Notes: generated from the sequence alone by a model not told the origin. 64,000 nucleotides of DNA from Pseudomonadota bacterium (GCA_026399515.1 JAPLQT010000134.1:1-64000), one strand, 5' to 3'. Counted from the first letter of the stretch, positions 19,101-28,179 are shown. A program made the numbers and translations.

Positions 19101-21580
19101 GCCGCCATCGGCAGGGCCGCGGCGTCGGCGTCGTATAGAAGGACGCTCAGATTGTCGGCCTCGTGGGGCTGAAGCCCCACATAACGTTCGAGCAGTTCCC
19201 TGATCTCCTTGGCGGCAGGACCGGGTAGGACGTCGGTCATCGCCCTGCCTTCGCCGCGCGCGGGGGGCTCCATGAGGCTGTAACCATTGACGGTGGCCGT
19301 CTCCGAAACCAGCACCAGCCCGCCTCCCTGCGTCGCCAGCGCCACTTCGGGATAAAACGGGTGCTCCAGTTCGTCTGCGAACTCGCGGAAAAAAATCCTG
19401 TGATCACCGAACGAGACGTTCTCCCCGACCAGCATGTGGCCGACCAGGCCCGCGCACCGACGCGTCCTCACGGCCAGGGCCTTGAGCCTTTCCGGGTGCC
19501 ACGGGGGAACAATCAGCGCGGGCGTCCCGCCGGACAGCCTAGCTACGCCTATCGAGAGCACCGGCGCGAGCAACTGCGAGCGACAGACATCCCCTCGCGC
19601 GTACGCCAAAAGAAGGCGCAGCAGGCCACCGTAGGCGTCGGCCTGCCTCATGGTCGAGTCGGCTCCGAGTCCGACGGACGTCAGGTCCCGGAGGGCCTCG
19701 GCGTATTCTGTCTCAAAAAGATCCCATGCCGCGCGTATCTCGTCACGCTGGGCGTCGTCGAGCCGTCCCTTGCCCCGCTGCTCGTCTATCGCCGCGCGGA
19801 TTTCCCTGGCCATGTTCCCGAGCCGATCCGGCGGAGGCACGAGCGATCCCGCGTCGCGGCCGAACGTCGCCTCCAGAGTCCCGACGTCGAGAAGGGAGAC
19901 CGACTGCAGCGACCCCTTGGCTCCCACCAGCCTTCTGGGGACGTCGGTGCAGGCGCACCCGCCCTTCCTCAGCAGCCTCAGCACGTCGTCGCGCAGCGAG
20001 AGCCCCACCGCGTCGGGCCGGGCCGACCACAGCAACTGGGTCTTTCGCAACTGCCGCTCCTCGCTTCCCACGCGCTCCACGAGCGAGACCTCGAAGCGGA
20101 TTTGCGTCGCCGCCTTCGACGCCGACGAGACCGCCTTGACCTTGCCCGGTCTGGCCTCCTTCTCGTGCGCGAAGAACGAGGGGTAGTCGAACAGGGGATC
20201 GTTGGGGTTCGTCCCCTGACCGTCCACCTTCCAGTCGACGCGTTCGCCCAGGAGTTCCCTCAGGCCGCGGTACATGACCGAGAAGAATGCGCCGACATCA
20301 TGGTTGAAGTTCTCGCGCCAGTCCTTGCGTCCGCGCCGGACGCGCACCCGGAGCAATCTGTCGCCCGCCGGGGGGCCAGCCGGCGCTATCAGCCGGTGGG
20401 CCGCCGTGACGAAACCCTCGAGGAAATCCACGCACTCGACGGGCTTTCCGAAGAACACCTTTTCCCAACGCGCCCTCAGCGCCGGGATCTCGTCAAGGAA
20501 ATGGCGGTGCTGCTCGAAGAACTCCTCGTCGGCGTCATTCCACTCGGAGCGCTTCTCCCGCGCCTTGAGCCCTTCCAGATGCTCCTTCCACCTCGCGTCC
20601 AGGACGTCCGGCCTATCGAACTCGAAGAAGTCCAGCGTCTGCTGGGCGAGGCCCTGCTGGCGTTCCTTGGGCCGGTCAAATATCAGGTGAACCCCGTCGC
20701 GCTCCCACTCGAGCAGGGCGAACGCCTTGGCCGGGGCATCGTCCCCCGGCGGGGCGTCGATGAAGGCCCTCACGGCCGGCCGAACGCCCTCTGCAATCGC
20801 CTGCTCGTTGGCGTCGTATCTCTCCAGAAGGTCGGCCGGATCGATGGGCTGGCCGTTCTTGCGCAACTTGGACAGAAGCGGAGCGCGATCCGACCACAGT
20901 TTCTCGAAGGCGCGCCGCCAGGGGGTCGCCGCGGTCCCGTAGGTCCGGTCGCTGACGAATAGGGAAGTGTCCCTCGGAAGTCCAACCAGAGGAAGGGAGA
21001 AACCGACCGCGTCCCGGATCGGGAGGCCTTCGGACTTTATTGCCTCCGCGACCGACGCGCAGAAGTCGCCGGCCTGCCTCAGCGACAGATCAAGGGCCGC
21101 GAAGAGCCCGATCACCGCCGCCCTGAACACCCTCATGTCCTCCTGGACGGGCGTAACGCCGACCACCCGGGCCGCCGCCTCCGCCCAGACCTCGCCGCGC
21201 CCCTTGAACTCCCTGGCCCCCAACGGGGCAACGTAGGCCACCGTGTCCGCTATGTTCGGCTCGTCGCCGTTAGCGGTCAGCAGCGCCACCCTATCCGTTT
21301 CCGCGTTGCGCCCGAGACCGGCGTTGCCGAATATGAGCGCGCCCTCCGGCATGTCGATTCCGCGCACCAGCGTCTCGGGTATCTTGACGTCCACGAGGCC
21401 GGAAATCTCCGGATCGGAGCAGACCTCCCTCACCACCGCGGCGATCTGGGTCGGCGAGAGCCGGTCGAGACGGAAGCGAGCCGCGGAGTCGGTCCCGTCG
21501 CCCCCCTGCGCCGCGTCCGCCAAGCGCGCCTTTAATATCGCGGCGCCGACGCGCCCCACAATCCTGTCAGCCTGAATCAC
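16166..21580 (-). CDS. sspH: SspH/DptH-like FtsK-type translocase
   Basis: About 1804 residues. The C-terminal ~250 residues form an FtsK/HerA-like motor: Walker A HSLVAGATGSGKSVLIQ, PKMGVDYAVLDTLPHL, Walker B LPMVFLVHDEFADWM and AGIHLIFAAQRPDKDVMP. The N-terminal 1500 residues have no motif I recognise, as in DptH of Dnd restriction modules. It is expected to act with SspF and SspG in damaging unmodified invading DNA. I chose GTG at 21580 as start because GTGA overlaps the sspG stop and a strong GGAGGGG lies upstream; an ATG at 21619 would overlap sspG by 43 bp. Confidence 0.8.
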   Translation of the reverse strand: MIQADRIVGRVGAAILKARLADAAQGGDGTDSAARFRLDRLSPTQIAAVVREVCSDPEISGLVDVKIPETLVRGIDMPEGALIFGNAGLGRNAETDRVALLTANGDEPNIADTVAYVAPLGAREFKGRGEVWAEAAARVVGVTPVQEDMRVFRAAVIGLFAALDLSLRQAGDFCASVAEAIKSEGLPIRDAVGFSLPLVGLPRDTSLFVSDRTYGTAATPWRRAFEKLWSDRAPLLSKLRKNGQPIDPADLLERYDANEQAIAEGVRPAVRAFIDAPPGDDAPAKAFALLEWERDGVHLIFDRPKERQQGLAQQTLDFFEFDRPDVLDARWKEHLEGLKAREKRSEWNDADEEFFEQHRHFLDEIPALRARWEKVFFGKPVECVDFLEGFVTAAHRLIAPAGPPAGDRLLRVRVRRGRKDWRENFNHDVGAFFSVMYRGLRELLGERVDWKVDGQGTNPNDPLFDYPSFFAHEKEARPGKVKAVSSASKAATQIRFEVSLVERVGSEERQLRKTQLLWSARPDAVGLSLRDDVLRLLRKGGCACTDVPRRLVGAKGSLQSVSLLDVGTLEATFGRDAGSLVPPPDRLGNMAREIRAAIDEQRGKGRLDDAQRDEIRAAWDLFETEYAEALRDLTSVGLGADSTMRQADAYGGLLRLLLAYARGDVCRSQLLAPVLSIGVARLSGGTPALIVPPWHPERLKALAVRTRRCAGLVGHMLVGENVSFGDHRIFFREFADELEHPFYPEVALATQGGGLVLVSETATVNGYSLMEPPARGEGRAMTDVLPGPAAKEIRELLERYVGLQPHEADNLSVLLYDADAAALPMAAVKELAGMETEGNFQCNVSVRHRDPERLRGIYAELVARADSDPDAPVVSETSDNFISKLRVSVSPPGSNPPRTADGFKPFDVAFLHDVVARTATVEWIPVEWSADVPDLEHAPSRWSYRGVSGEDELKAATFLTCPRQTRSGRAWVDSVGAAVLQRDHVQGTILVPARRISLQDERLRSILDEAHGLAEWVATYDELLDKRQLRANDVKVVRYRRQHTNGRNVIVSSNSELRLLSVLVRRRLRELSLPLSEDEIAAVSDRLIDDALSVSGDIVLRAAKRGVSAGELVGLVLSRWLMEREFGVVCGGRPSLRAFFLLDDYAAWLAQQENRLADLLGLCVEEVDGAVRLHVAVVESKYVSAVGSAEARRSSKAQLVATLSTLDDALFGDPGRLDRDLWLSRLSDLLLDASVAPGQTGLLERARSAIRDGAIGVTMRGYSHVFVHSAEPGAQGPGSLREPVESRCASPAFQEVFDRPELRALVEALARGADPLPIRAAMGEGEPWKNDSARPLARRTSWTEMVGKLIPAPAEPSDVPGEGAVAEVPAGEAPAEVAPSPGQTPTPEAPAVAGQTPTASGGEVVGSAYGPALSALVESRTSSGTAAEGEREDWATSVTGKLRAALNGYGLQAQVLGTRLTPNGCLVRLAGSDRLRLEDVEARRMQLLTTHGIDLVTALPKPGEIVVTIAGEKRRAVSLWDVWKARKENRNAAGVNVSIVLGVQELNGSVLYLNLGGDFAGLSQHAPHSLVAGATGSGKSVLIQAMLLDIAATNPSTMAKLVLIDPKMGVDYAVLDTLPHLREPVVTEKGKAAEVLAALVEEMEQRYRAFASARVRDLASFNAKAAPADRLPMVFLVHDEFADWMLDPEYKAAVGAAVQRLGVKARAAGIHLIFAAQRPDKDVMPMQLRDNLGNRLILKVSSEATSKIVLDRAGAERLLGRGHLAARLDGESGLVFAQAPWLSDEDMALAVEAIVADDGPVAVG

Positions 21581-23088
21581 GCCGCGCCCCTCCAAAACGG
21601 GTTCTCGACGAAGGAGCACGCGTCGGAAAGCCTCCGCAGCAGCCCCAGCCCGAGAAGGCGGGACTCGAGCCTCGCCCTGTTGTTGCTCAAATCCTCCTGG
21701 TCGACCACGTTCTCCCGTACCAAGGCGGAGCCCTCCGCCTCACCGACGACGATGCCGTAGCGCCGGTGAATCTCTCGGAGAAACTCACCGTATTCCATGC
21801 GCCCCTCCACTACCGTCACGACGAGCGTCTTGAGCAGTCTGTCGTTGGGCGCGTAACGCATCCTGCGGCTCAGCCGGCGGGAACTGAGGCCCACCGCCCT
21901 CGACCAGATCGAATGGATCTTGCCGAAATGCTGGCCGTGCCGTTTTTCGGCGGCCTCGGCGAGCAGCGAGACGAGCCTCTCCGGCGCGGTTCCGATCTCC
22001 TTCTCCTCGGGCGGCCATTGAAACAGGTCTCTGAGAACGCCAGCGCAGGCCGCCGACGGATCGGCGGCCACAAGGGCCGCGCCCCATTCCGGGGCCGCCT
22101 TGGCCGACTCCACGAACGCGCGGACGGCGCGCAGGGACACGGCCTGGTTGGACTGCCAGGAGTCCGCCGACAGGGCCCTGACCTTCGACCGGTCGCGGGA
22201 AACCACCTCGCACAGAAACTCGACGGGATCGGTGTCCCCGGCCGCCGCCTTGCCGCGCTCGAGGAAGTAGAGCAGGAGGTTGAGCCCGGCCGAAACGACG
22301 AGATGGTCCACGGCGTCTCCGGCAGGCATGTCCCTAGACAGGATCGCGAGCCAGTCCTCGGCGAGCCGGTCGAAGCGTGGAAGCGAGGTGTGCGGCAGGT
22401 AGCCGGACGTCCGCTCGTTGGGCGCCGGCTGGGTCTGTCCCTGCATCGCCCTTGCGAGACGGTTCAAGGGGGTCGTCGGATTGAATAGCCGGGAAACCAG
22501 CAGCGGGCCCAACTCGGCCGCCCTGGAGGAACGGCAGAGCATCAGGTAGAGAAGTTCGCCCGTGCGGCCGAAGAAACGCCGGTCGTTGCTCGCAGAACCG
22601 TCTGCCTTAACCCGTATGTCCTCGTAGAGCGCGTCCGGGCCGTAGGGGAAAACGAACTTGGAACTCCAGCGCTTGTTGCTGTTGGCCTCGTAGGCCGACG
22701 AGCGCAGCAGCGCGACCGCCTTGGCGAAGTCCTCGAAGGACAGGAAGGTCTCCCGAAGATGCCCCAGGCCGCCCACCGCTAGGTCGCCGGCGTCCTTTTT
22801 GAAGGACTCCTCCCAAGCCTTCCACTTGTCGGCGTCGGCGTCGCGGCGGAGCCTTATGGCGTCGAGATTGGGGTTGTTAAACAGCAGGGCCCGCAGGGTG
22901 ATCTGCCAGGACGGCCGGTACCGGACCCGCCCGTCGGCATCCTGCCGGAGCGGCGCGGTCGATTTTGCCCGCAGAATGCCCAGGAACTCCAGGAGCGCGA
23001 GGTGCGGCAACTGCTCGTCGTAGAGCCTGTGCCCCCATATGTGCTCGTCGACGGCGAAGTCGACCTCCTCGACGCGCTCCCTGCTCAT
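21577..23088 (-). CDS. sspG: SspG/DptG-like restriction protein
   Basis: A 503-residue protein beginning MSRERVEEVDFAVDEHIWGH; the start overlaps the sspF stop (ATGA). No catalytic motif is visible. Identification comes from its place between an SspF-like ATPase and the giant FtsK-like SspH, the same F-G-H order as DptFGH in Dnd loci, and from its size. The C-terminus (LSNNRARLESRLLGLGLLRR) is helical. Confidence 0.72.
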   Translation of the reverse strand: MSRERVEEVDFAVDEHIWGHRLYDEQLPHLALLEFLGILRAKSTAPLRQDADGRVRYRPSWQITLRALLFNNPNLDAIRLRRDADADKWKAWEESFKKDAGDLAVGGLGHLRETFLSFEDFAKAVALLRSSAYEANSNKRWSSKFVFPYGPDALYEDIRVKADGSASNDRRFFGRTGELLYLMLCRSSRAAELGPLLVSRLFNPTTPLNRLARAMQGQTQPAPNERTSGYLPHTSLPRFDRLAEDWLAILSRDMPAGDAVDHLVVSAGLNLLLYFLERGKAAAGDTDPVEFLCEVVSRDRSKVRALSADSWQSNQAVSLRAVRAFVESAKAAPEWGAALVAADPSAACAGVLRDLFQWPPEEKEIGTAPERLVSLLAEAAEKRHGQHFGKIHSIWSRAVGLSSRRLSRRMRYAPNDRLLKTLVVTVVEGRMEYGEFLREIHRRYGIVVGEAEGSALVRENVVDQEDLSNNRARLESRLLGLGLLRRLSDACSFVENPFWRGAA

Positions 23089-24968
23089 GCCCCGACCCTC
23101 ACACTGACACGCCTGACGGCCCCTTGGCCGTCCCGGTCGTTGATCTCTATGAACGACAGCCCCAGCGTGCCGTCGCCCTCCGCGGGCTCGCCCCCCTCCG
23201 GTTCCGGTGTCGCCCGCGCCGCCTCGGCCTGCCTCAGCAGTCGCGCCTTGAAGGCGAGCAGATCCTCGAGACACTCGTTGGAGAAACTGCCCGGCAGGGC
23301 GCCCGAAGCCACCCGGCACAGGAACTCGAACCGCACAGGCGTCAAATCGAGCAGGACCGGCTGGGAACCCGGCGCAACGCACACGTCCAGACACGGCTTG
23401 CCCGTCTTCGAGTCCGCCCGGATCGCCATGCCGACTCCGCCCGTCCTGCGGGCCGGAATCTCGGTTTCGCAAAGGGAACCGACCCGCGAGCCCGACGCCC
23501 CCCCGCCACCGGAGACGAAAATCTTGTCGGCGTTCTCCAAAAGCAGTCCGGTCATCACCCGGTTGAGGCCCCGGACTGCGGCGGACCGCGTCTTCTCGTC
23601 CACCGACCTCCGGTTCTCGACCGCCTCGACCAGGGCTAGGTACTCGCCGGCGTGCGCGAAGGAAGTCAGACCCCAGAACGGGTAGGACTCGCCCGCGTCT
23701 CCCGGCAGGGTGAAAAAGAGGCGTCGCCTCTGATCCGACAGTCTGTCGCGAAACGAGTCGTCGCCATCCCCGTCCCGAGCCCCTTCCTCCCCTTCGAGGT
23801 AACGCCTCTGGGCCGCGAGGAACCCGGCCGAGGCGCCGTAAAGCGGATCGGAAGCCACCAGACGGCCGAACGCCTCGGAGAGGCGGGAGTCATCGGATCC
23901 GTAGACCAGCAGGCCGTCTATGCCGTTGGCCGTCTCCTCGCCCACGCCGAAGGACGACAGTGTCCTGAACACCGGATATTTGGAAAGGCTCTTCTTGGTC
24001 AGGTTCACCCCGAACACGTTGCGGTAGACGCTGGCCCTGTCAGCGTCGCCCCTGTGCTGGATTCCGGCGACGTCGGCGCAGGTCATCAGCCCCTCGCGGG
24101 CCGCCGGATGTCCGAGCAGCGCGTTGGCGGCCAGCGCCAGCAGGTCGCGCACCGGCAGGTGCTCGCCGTTGAGTCTCGACAGTTCGACAATATCTCCGAG
24201 CCGCCGGACGAAAAGCCCGCCGTCCTCCCTGCCCAGCATCCTGGCCCTGTTCTCCGAAATCGGGCAGCGCCTGTCCGCCGAATCGAGGGGACAGCCCGCG
24301 CACCGCTCCCATTCGGGATGATCGGCCACCGCAGCGATGACCGACTCCATCGCGCGCCGGTCGGCGCCCCTGCTGAGATCGAACACGCCGAGCCTGGGAT
24401 ACGAGGAGCCCGGATCGAGAAACGCCGACTGAATCGGATCGCGGAGCGGAGAATCCATCCCGAGCCTGCGGCCCCTCGTCCTTAGCCGATCCAGTATCTG
24501 CCCGTGGTTGGCCGCCACCACGAACGAGACGGAGTCATCGCCGGCGGCCGACCTCTCGAGCCCCTCCAGGACCTCGTCCCCCTCTGTCTCCCCGAGTTCG
24601 CTCAGATCCTTGACGAACACGACCTCGCGTCCTCGGAACGGGAGACGCTTGAGGGGGACGCCGCCCGCCCATGTGGCCGAAGCGCCACCCAGACGTTCCC
24701 AAAGGGAACGGCAATGGTATGTCTTTCCGTCGCCGGCCGTCCCGGCCACCAGAATCGAACCGCCGATCCCATCGGTGAAGAACGCCTCCATCTCCGCAAG
24801 CCTGGGAGGCGGAAGCGAAATCGGTCTGACCTTGGCTCTGGCCAGCGCCTTGGCAACGTGTTCGTCGAAGAGGTTTCCGTTGGTCGAAAGCGGCCCGTAG
24901 TTGCGCAGAAAGCGCACCCATGTTAGCGCGGGCGGCGACGCGACTCCCGCAGTGGTCTCGTTCGGCAT
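23085..24968 (-). CDS. sspF: SspF/DptF-like P-loop ATPase
   Basis: A 627-residue P-loop NTPase. Walker A is GSILVAGTAGDGKTYHCRSL (about residues 75-94) and a Walker-B-like strand is REVVFVKDLSELGE. A Cys cluster, ERCAGCPLDSADRRCP (about 216-231), may bind metal. It is the first gene of the leftward sspF-sspG-sspH operon. A G10 tract on the coding strand lies 12-22 bp before the ATG, overlapping the region expected to control translation. The divergent neighbour is lexA. Confidence 0.77.
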   Translation of the reverse strand: MPNETTAGVASPPALTWVRFLRNYGPLSTNGNLFDEHVAKALARAKVRPISLPPPRLAEMEAFFTDGIGGSILVAGTAGDGKTYHCRSLWERLGGASATWAGGVPLKRLPFRGREVVFVKDLSELGETEGDEVLEGLERSAAGDDSVSFVVAANHGQILDRLRTRGRRLGMDSPLRDPIQSAFLDPGSSYPRLGVFDLSRGADRRAMESVIAAVADHPEWERCAGCPLDSADRRCPISENRARMLGREDGGLFVRRLGDIVELSRLNGEHLPVRDLLALAANALLGHPAAREGLMTCADVAGIQHRGDADRASVYRNVFGVNLTKKSLSKYPVFRTLSSFGVGEETANGIDGLLVYGSDDSRLSEAFGRLVASDPLYGASAGFLAAQRRYLEGEEGARDGDGDDSFRDRLSDQRRRLFFTLPGDAGESYPFWGLTSFAHAGEYLALVEAVENRRSVDEKTRSAAVRGLNRVMTGLLLENADKIFVSGGGGASGSRVGSLCETEIPARRTGGVGMAIRADSKTGKPCLDVCVAPGSQPVLLDLTPVRFEFLCRVASGALPGSFSNECLEDLLAFKARLLRQAEAARATPEPEGGEPAEGDGTLGLSFIEINDRDGQGAVRRVSVRVGA

Positions 24969-24980
24969 AAGGCTCCCCTT

Positions 24981-24990
24981 CCCCCCCCCC
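24981..24990. repeat. C10 homopolymer in the sspF leader
   Basis: Ten consecutive C on the + strand (G10 in sspF mRNA sense), followed in mRNA sense by AAGGGGAGCC and the ATG. Homopolymers of this length slip during replication and can switch or tune expression of the adjoining gene. Confidence 0.75.
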
Positions 24991-25123
24991 GCGGTCCAAG
25001 GGAGACCCCTCGCTTATCCCGGGATTATCTAATCTATCGATTGTAACCCCGAGCGGAGGTCGCGCGATTGTTCGGGGGAAGCTCAGTCGAATAGTCGGCA
25101 TCGAAAGGCCAATATATCACCCG

Positions 25124-25169
25124 TTGACAGGTGAACAAACGGCTACTATGATAGTTTCCAATCGGAAAC
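25124..25169 (+). promoter_or_regulatory. lexA promoter with overlapping palindromic operator
   Basis: A consensus -35 TTGACA (25124-25129), a 17-bp spacer and -10 TATGAT (25147-25152) are followed 1 bp later by GTTTCC-AATC-GGAAAC (25154-25169). The palindrome covers the expected transcription start and is the natural candidate for the LexA-like repressor encoded just downstream. It differs from the CTGT-N8-ACAG box of enterobacterial and most betaproteobacterial LexA. Confidence 0.78.
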
Positions 25170-25182
25170 CATTGAGGCCGCC

Positions 25183-25773
25183 ATGCCCACCCCAAACCGC
25201 GATCCAGAACACCTGGCCAGGCTCCAGGACTACTACGCTGAAAACCGGCGTATTCCGACCCAGCAGCGTATTGCTGACCTAATCGGGTTTTCCAAAGCGG
25301 CTGCGCGCAAGCTGCTTGATCGCCTGGAGATTGAGGGTTTCATTGAACGCACTCCGGACGGCGATGGCTGGATACCCTCAAAGCGCTTCTTCGAGCGCGC
25401 CATGGCCAATGATGCCGTCCGCGCCGGCGCGCCGGACATGATCCAGGGGGATGCCGGCGAACCCTTCCTCGTTGACCAGTACCTGGTCCGCGATCCGTCC
25501 AGGACGGTGATGATCCCCATCAAAGGTGACTCCATGATCGATGCCGGGATCCACGACGGCGACGTTGCCGTCATCGAGCGCGGCCGACCGGCCTCCAAGG
25601 GTGATTTCGTGATCGCTATTGTGGACAACGAATTCACGCTCAAGGAATTGGACATCAAGCGCGGCCAGTTCATTTTGAAGCCACACAACCCTGCCTACCC
25701 CGTCATCCGCCCCAAGGGCAAACTGGAAATCTTCGGTGTCCTGGTCGGCCTAGCCCGACGGTATTCCCACTAG
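25183..25773 (+). CDS. lexA: LexA-family SOS repressor
   Basis: A 196-residue repressor. The N-terminal winged helix (RRIPTQQRIADLIGFSKAAA, then RLEIEGFIERTP) is followed by a possible Ala-Gly cleavage site (RAGAPDM) and an S24 peptidase domain with catalytic Ser in KGDSMIDAGIHDGD and Lys in EFTLKELDI. RecA-stimulated self-cleavage would release the operon. It is first of lexA-umuD-umuC-SRAP, 10 bp before umuD, and divergent from sspF. Given its mobile setting and non-standard operator it is likely a second, element-encoded LexA rather than the chromosomal master regulator. Confidence 0.9.
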   Translation: MPTPNRDPEHLARLQDYYAENRRIPTQQRIADLIGFSKAAARKLLDRLEIEGFIERTPDGDGWIPSKRFFERAMANDAVRAGAPDMIQGDAGEPFLVDQYLVRDPSRTVMIPIKGDSMIDAGIHDGDVAVIERGRPASKGDFVIAIVDNEFTLKELDIKRGQFILKPHNPAYPVIRPKGKLEIFGVLVGLARRYSH

Positions 25774-25782
25774 GCGCCTGCC

Positions 25783-26250
25783 GTGAACGGTCATCAAGTT
25801 CCGGGATGCGCGACCCTCCCGGGTGAGCGGCTTTTTGCCGGCCTGCCGCAACCCTGCATTCCGCAGCCGGGCATCCCCATGCTGGCCACCCCCGTTCCTG
25901 CCGGCTTCCCATCACCGGCCGCCGATTTTGTCGAGGACCGCCTGAGCCTCGATGAGCACCTCATCGAGCACAAGGAAGCCACGTTTTTTGTCCGGGTGAC
26001 CGGCAATTCGATGACGGGCTTCGGGATTCATGATGGCGACCTGCTGGTTGTGGATCGAGCTCTTCATCCGGCCGACCGGAGCGTAGTGATTGCCGTAGTG
26101 GATGGAGAGTTCACCGTCAAACAACTCTGCCGCATCCCCACTGGCGTCCTGCTCCGCGCCAACGGGAACGGCCATAGCGATATCTTCGTCGGCCCCGACC
26201 AGGAGCTGACCGTCTGGGGCGTGGTGCGCTGGTCTATACACTCCATTTGA
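25783..26250 (+). CDS. umuD: UmuD-like SOS mutagenesis protein
   Basis: A 155-residue S24 peptidase. The processing region [18 protein letters not shown] matches the UmuD cleavage site, with Ala replacing the usual Cys before Gly. Catalytic Ser is in [15 protein letters not shown] and Lys in EFTVKQLCR. The N-terminus before the site is about 45 residues, somewhat longer than the E. coli arm. Processed UmuD activates the polymerase encoded by the next gene. Confidence 0.9.
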   Translation: MNGHQVPGCATLPGERLFAGLPQPCIPQPGIPMLATPVPAGFPSPAADFVEDRLSLDEHLIEHKEATFFVRVTGNSMTGFGIHDGDLLVVDRALHPADRSVVIAVVDGEFTVKQLCRIPTGVLLRANGNGHSDIFVGPDQELTVWGVVRWSIHSI

Positions 26251-26252
26251 CC

Positions 26253-27518
26253 ATGACACTCGCGCTTGTAGACGGCAATAATTTCTATGTCTCCTGCGAG
26301 CGGGTTTTCAACCCCAAGCTGGAAGGCAAGCCGGTTGTCGTGCTCTCCAACAATGACGGCTGCGCCGTCGCCCGAAGCGCTGAGGTCAAGGCGCTGGGCG
26401 TCAAGATGGGGGAGCCTTGGTTCAAGATGCGGGACCTCGCAAAGAAGCATGGCATCCTTGCTCTGTCCAGCAACTACGCCCTGTATGCCGACATGAGCAA
26501 CCGCATGATGACGGTGCTGCGTCAGTTTTCACCGGACCAGGAGGTCTACAGCATCGATGAATGCTTCCTGGGGCTTGATGGTTTTCAACACTTGGACCTC
26601 ATTGAGTATGGGCACGCCATGCGGCAGCGTGTTCGCCAATGGGTCGGCATTCCGGTCTGCGTGGGCATCGCGGAGACCAAGACGCTGGCCAAACTAGCGA
26701 ACCATTGTGCGAAGAAGAATCATGCGGGCAAAGAGGGGGTGTGCGATCTCACGCGGATGACGGACACGGAACGATCAGCTCTCTTCTCCAATATCGGCAT
26801 CCGTGAAATCTGGGGGGTCGGTCCGCGCCTGACGGAGCAGCTCGTCGGCCGCGGAATCACCAACGTGGAAGCGCTCCGAAATTCGGATGCCAAAACACTG
26901 CGCCGCGAGTTTTCTGTGGTGCTCGAGCGGACGATCGCAGAACTCAATGGCATCCCGTGCATGGACCTCGAAGAGGTGGTGCCCAATAAGCAGCAGATCA
27001 TGTCTTCCCGATCGTTCGGTCAGTATGTCTACGATCTGGCGCCACTCCAGGAAGCCGTGGCCTGCTATATTGCCATTGCCGCCGAAAAGCTGAGAAGCCA
27101 GGGATCTGTGGCCGGCATGGTGCAGGTCTATGTCCGCACGAATCCGCACAAGGCGGATGCCCCGCAATACCAGCGTGGTTTGACCGTTCCCTTGACCGAG
27201 GCAAGCGACGACACCCTGCTGCTCACCAGGGCGGCGCTATGGGGCCTGAAAAAGCTCTATCGCCCAGGTTATGCCTACCAGAAGGCCGGCGTGGCCCTTC
27301 TGAATCTGAGCGCCGCGGGCGCACCCCAGATGGATCTATTCTCGACCGCCAAAGACAACTCTCGGGTGATGGCGGTGATGGACCGCATCAACGGCATGTG
27401 GGGCAGGGGAACGCTCCATTCAGCAGCAGAAGGCGTCAGGCATGATTGGCATATGAAGCGCGAGAAGGTTTCGCCGGGGTACACTACGCGCTGGGATCAA
27501 CTACCCCTGGTGACTTGA
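26253..27518 (+). CDS. umuC: UmuC-like DNA polymerase V subunit (Y family)
   Basis: A 421-residue Y-family translesion polymerase. The palm acidic residues are in [19 protein letters not shown] and [15 protein letters not shown] helix-hairpin-helix segment ([20 protein letters not shown]) and the little-finger and C-terminal region follow. The ATG at 26253 starts 2 bp after the umuD stop. It replicates across damaged bases at the cost of mutation and is controlled through the upstream lexA promoter. Confidence 0.93.
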   Translation: MTLALVDGNNFYVSCERVFNPKLEGKPVVVLSNNDGCAVARSAEVKALGVKMGEPWFKMRDLAKKHGILALSSNYALYADMSNRMMTVLRQFSPDQEVYSIDECFLGLDGFQHLDLIEYGHAMRQRVRQWVGIPVCVGIAETKTLAKLANHCAKKNHAGKEGVCDLTRMTDTERSALFSNIGIREIWGVGPRLTEQLVGRGITNVEALRNSDAKTLRREFSVVLERTIAELNGIPCMDLEEVVPNKQQIMSSRSFGQYVYDLAPLQEAVACYIAIAAEKLRSQGSVAGMVQVYVRTNPHKADAPQYQRGLTVPLTEASDDTLLLTRAALWGLKKLYRPGYAYQKAGVALLNLSAAGAPQMDLFSTAKDNSRVMAVMDRINGMWGRGTLHSAAEGVRHDWHMKREKVSPGYTTRWDQLPLVT

Positions 27519-27519
27519 T

Positions 27520-28179
27520 ATGTGTGGTCGTTTTGCGCTCAAGGCTCCACCATCAGAACTCGTCACCTACTTCACTCTCGATGAGTGCGACGATTTCAGC
27601 CCGCGCTACAACATCCCGCCAACAACGAAGATTGCAACCATCCGGCAAACACCCGAAGGCAAGCGTGTCCTGAATCTCTTGCGTTGGGGTTTGGTCCCGT
27701 TCTGGGCCAAGGACCCGAGCATCGGGAACAAACTCAACAACGCCCGCGGCGAAACGGTTGCCGAGAAGCCATCCTTCCGCAGTGCGTTCAAAGCTCGCCG
27801 TTGCCTGGTCCCAGCCTCAGGATTCTATGAATGGAAGACCGAAAACAAGGTCAAGCAGCCGTACTACATCAGCCTAAAATCCGGCGACCCAATGGCCTTT
27901 GCGGGCATCTGGGAATCCTGGACATCCAAGGAAAGCGGAGAGATCCTGGAGAGTGTTTGCATCGTGACGACTGGGCCGAATGAGCTCATGGCAAACATTC
28001 ACGATCGGATGCCCGTGATCGTGGGGCCGGATCACTGGAAGGACTGGATGACAGCGCCGGTGGATGAGGTCAAATCTCTTGTAGCGCCATACTCGGCGGA
28101 TGCCATGCAGGCTTGGCCGGTGAGTAGGAGGGTGAGTAGGGTGGGGGAAGAGGGGGCGGATTTGATTGAGCGAGTATAG
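27520..28179 (+). CDS. SRAP (YedK/HMCES) abasic-site protein
   Basis: A 219-residue SOS-response-associated peptidase family protein. The catalytic Cys2 (MCGRFAL) is exposed after Met removal; the conserved Glu is in ASGFYEWKTE and the conserved His in NIHDRMPVIV. The family crosslinks to abasic sites in single-stranded DNA and shields them from nicking. It begins 1 bp after umuC, so lesion bypass and abasic-site protection are encoded as a single unit here. Confidence 0.93.
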   Translation: MCGRFALKAPPSELVTYFTLDECDDFSPRYNIPPTTKIATIRQTPEGKRVLNLLRWGLVPFWAKDPSIGNKLNNARGETVAEKPSFRSAFKARRCLVPASGFYEWKTENKVKQPYYISLKSGDPMAFAGIWESWTSKESGEILESVCIVTTGPNELMANIHDRMPVIVGPDHWKDWMTAPVDEVKSLVAPYSADAMQAWPVSRRVSRVGEEGADLIERV

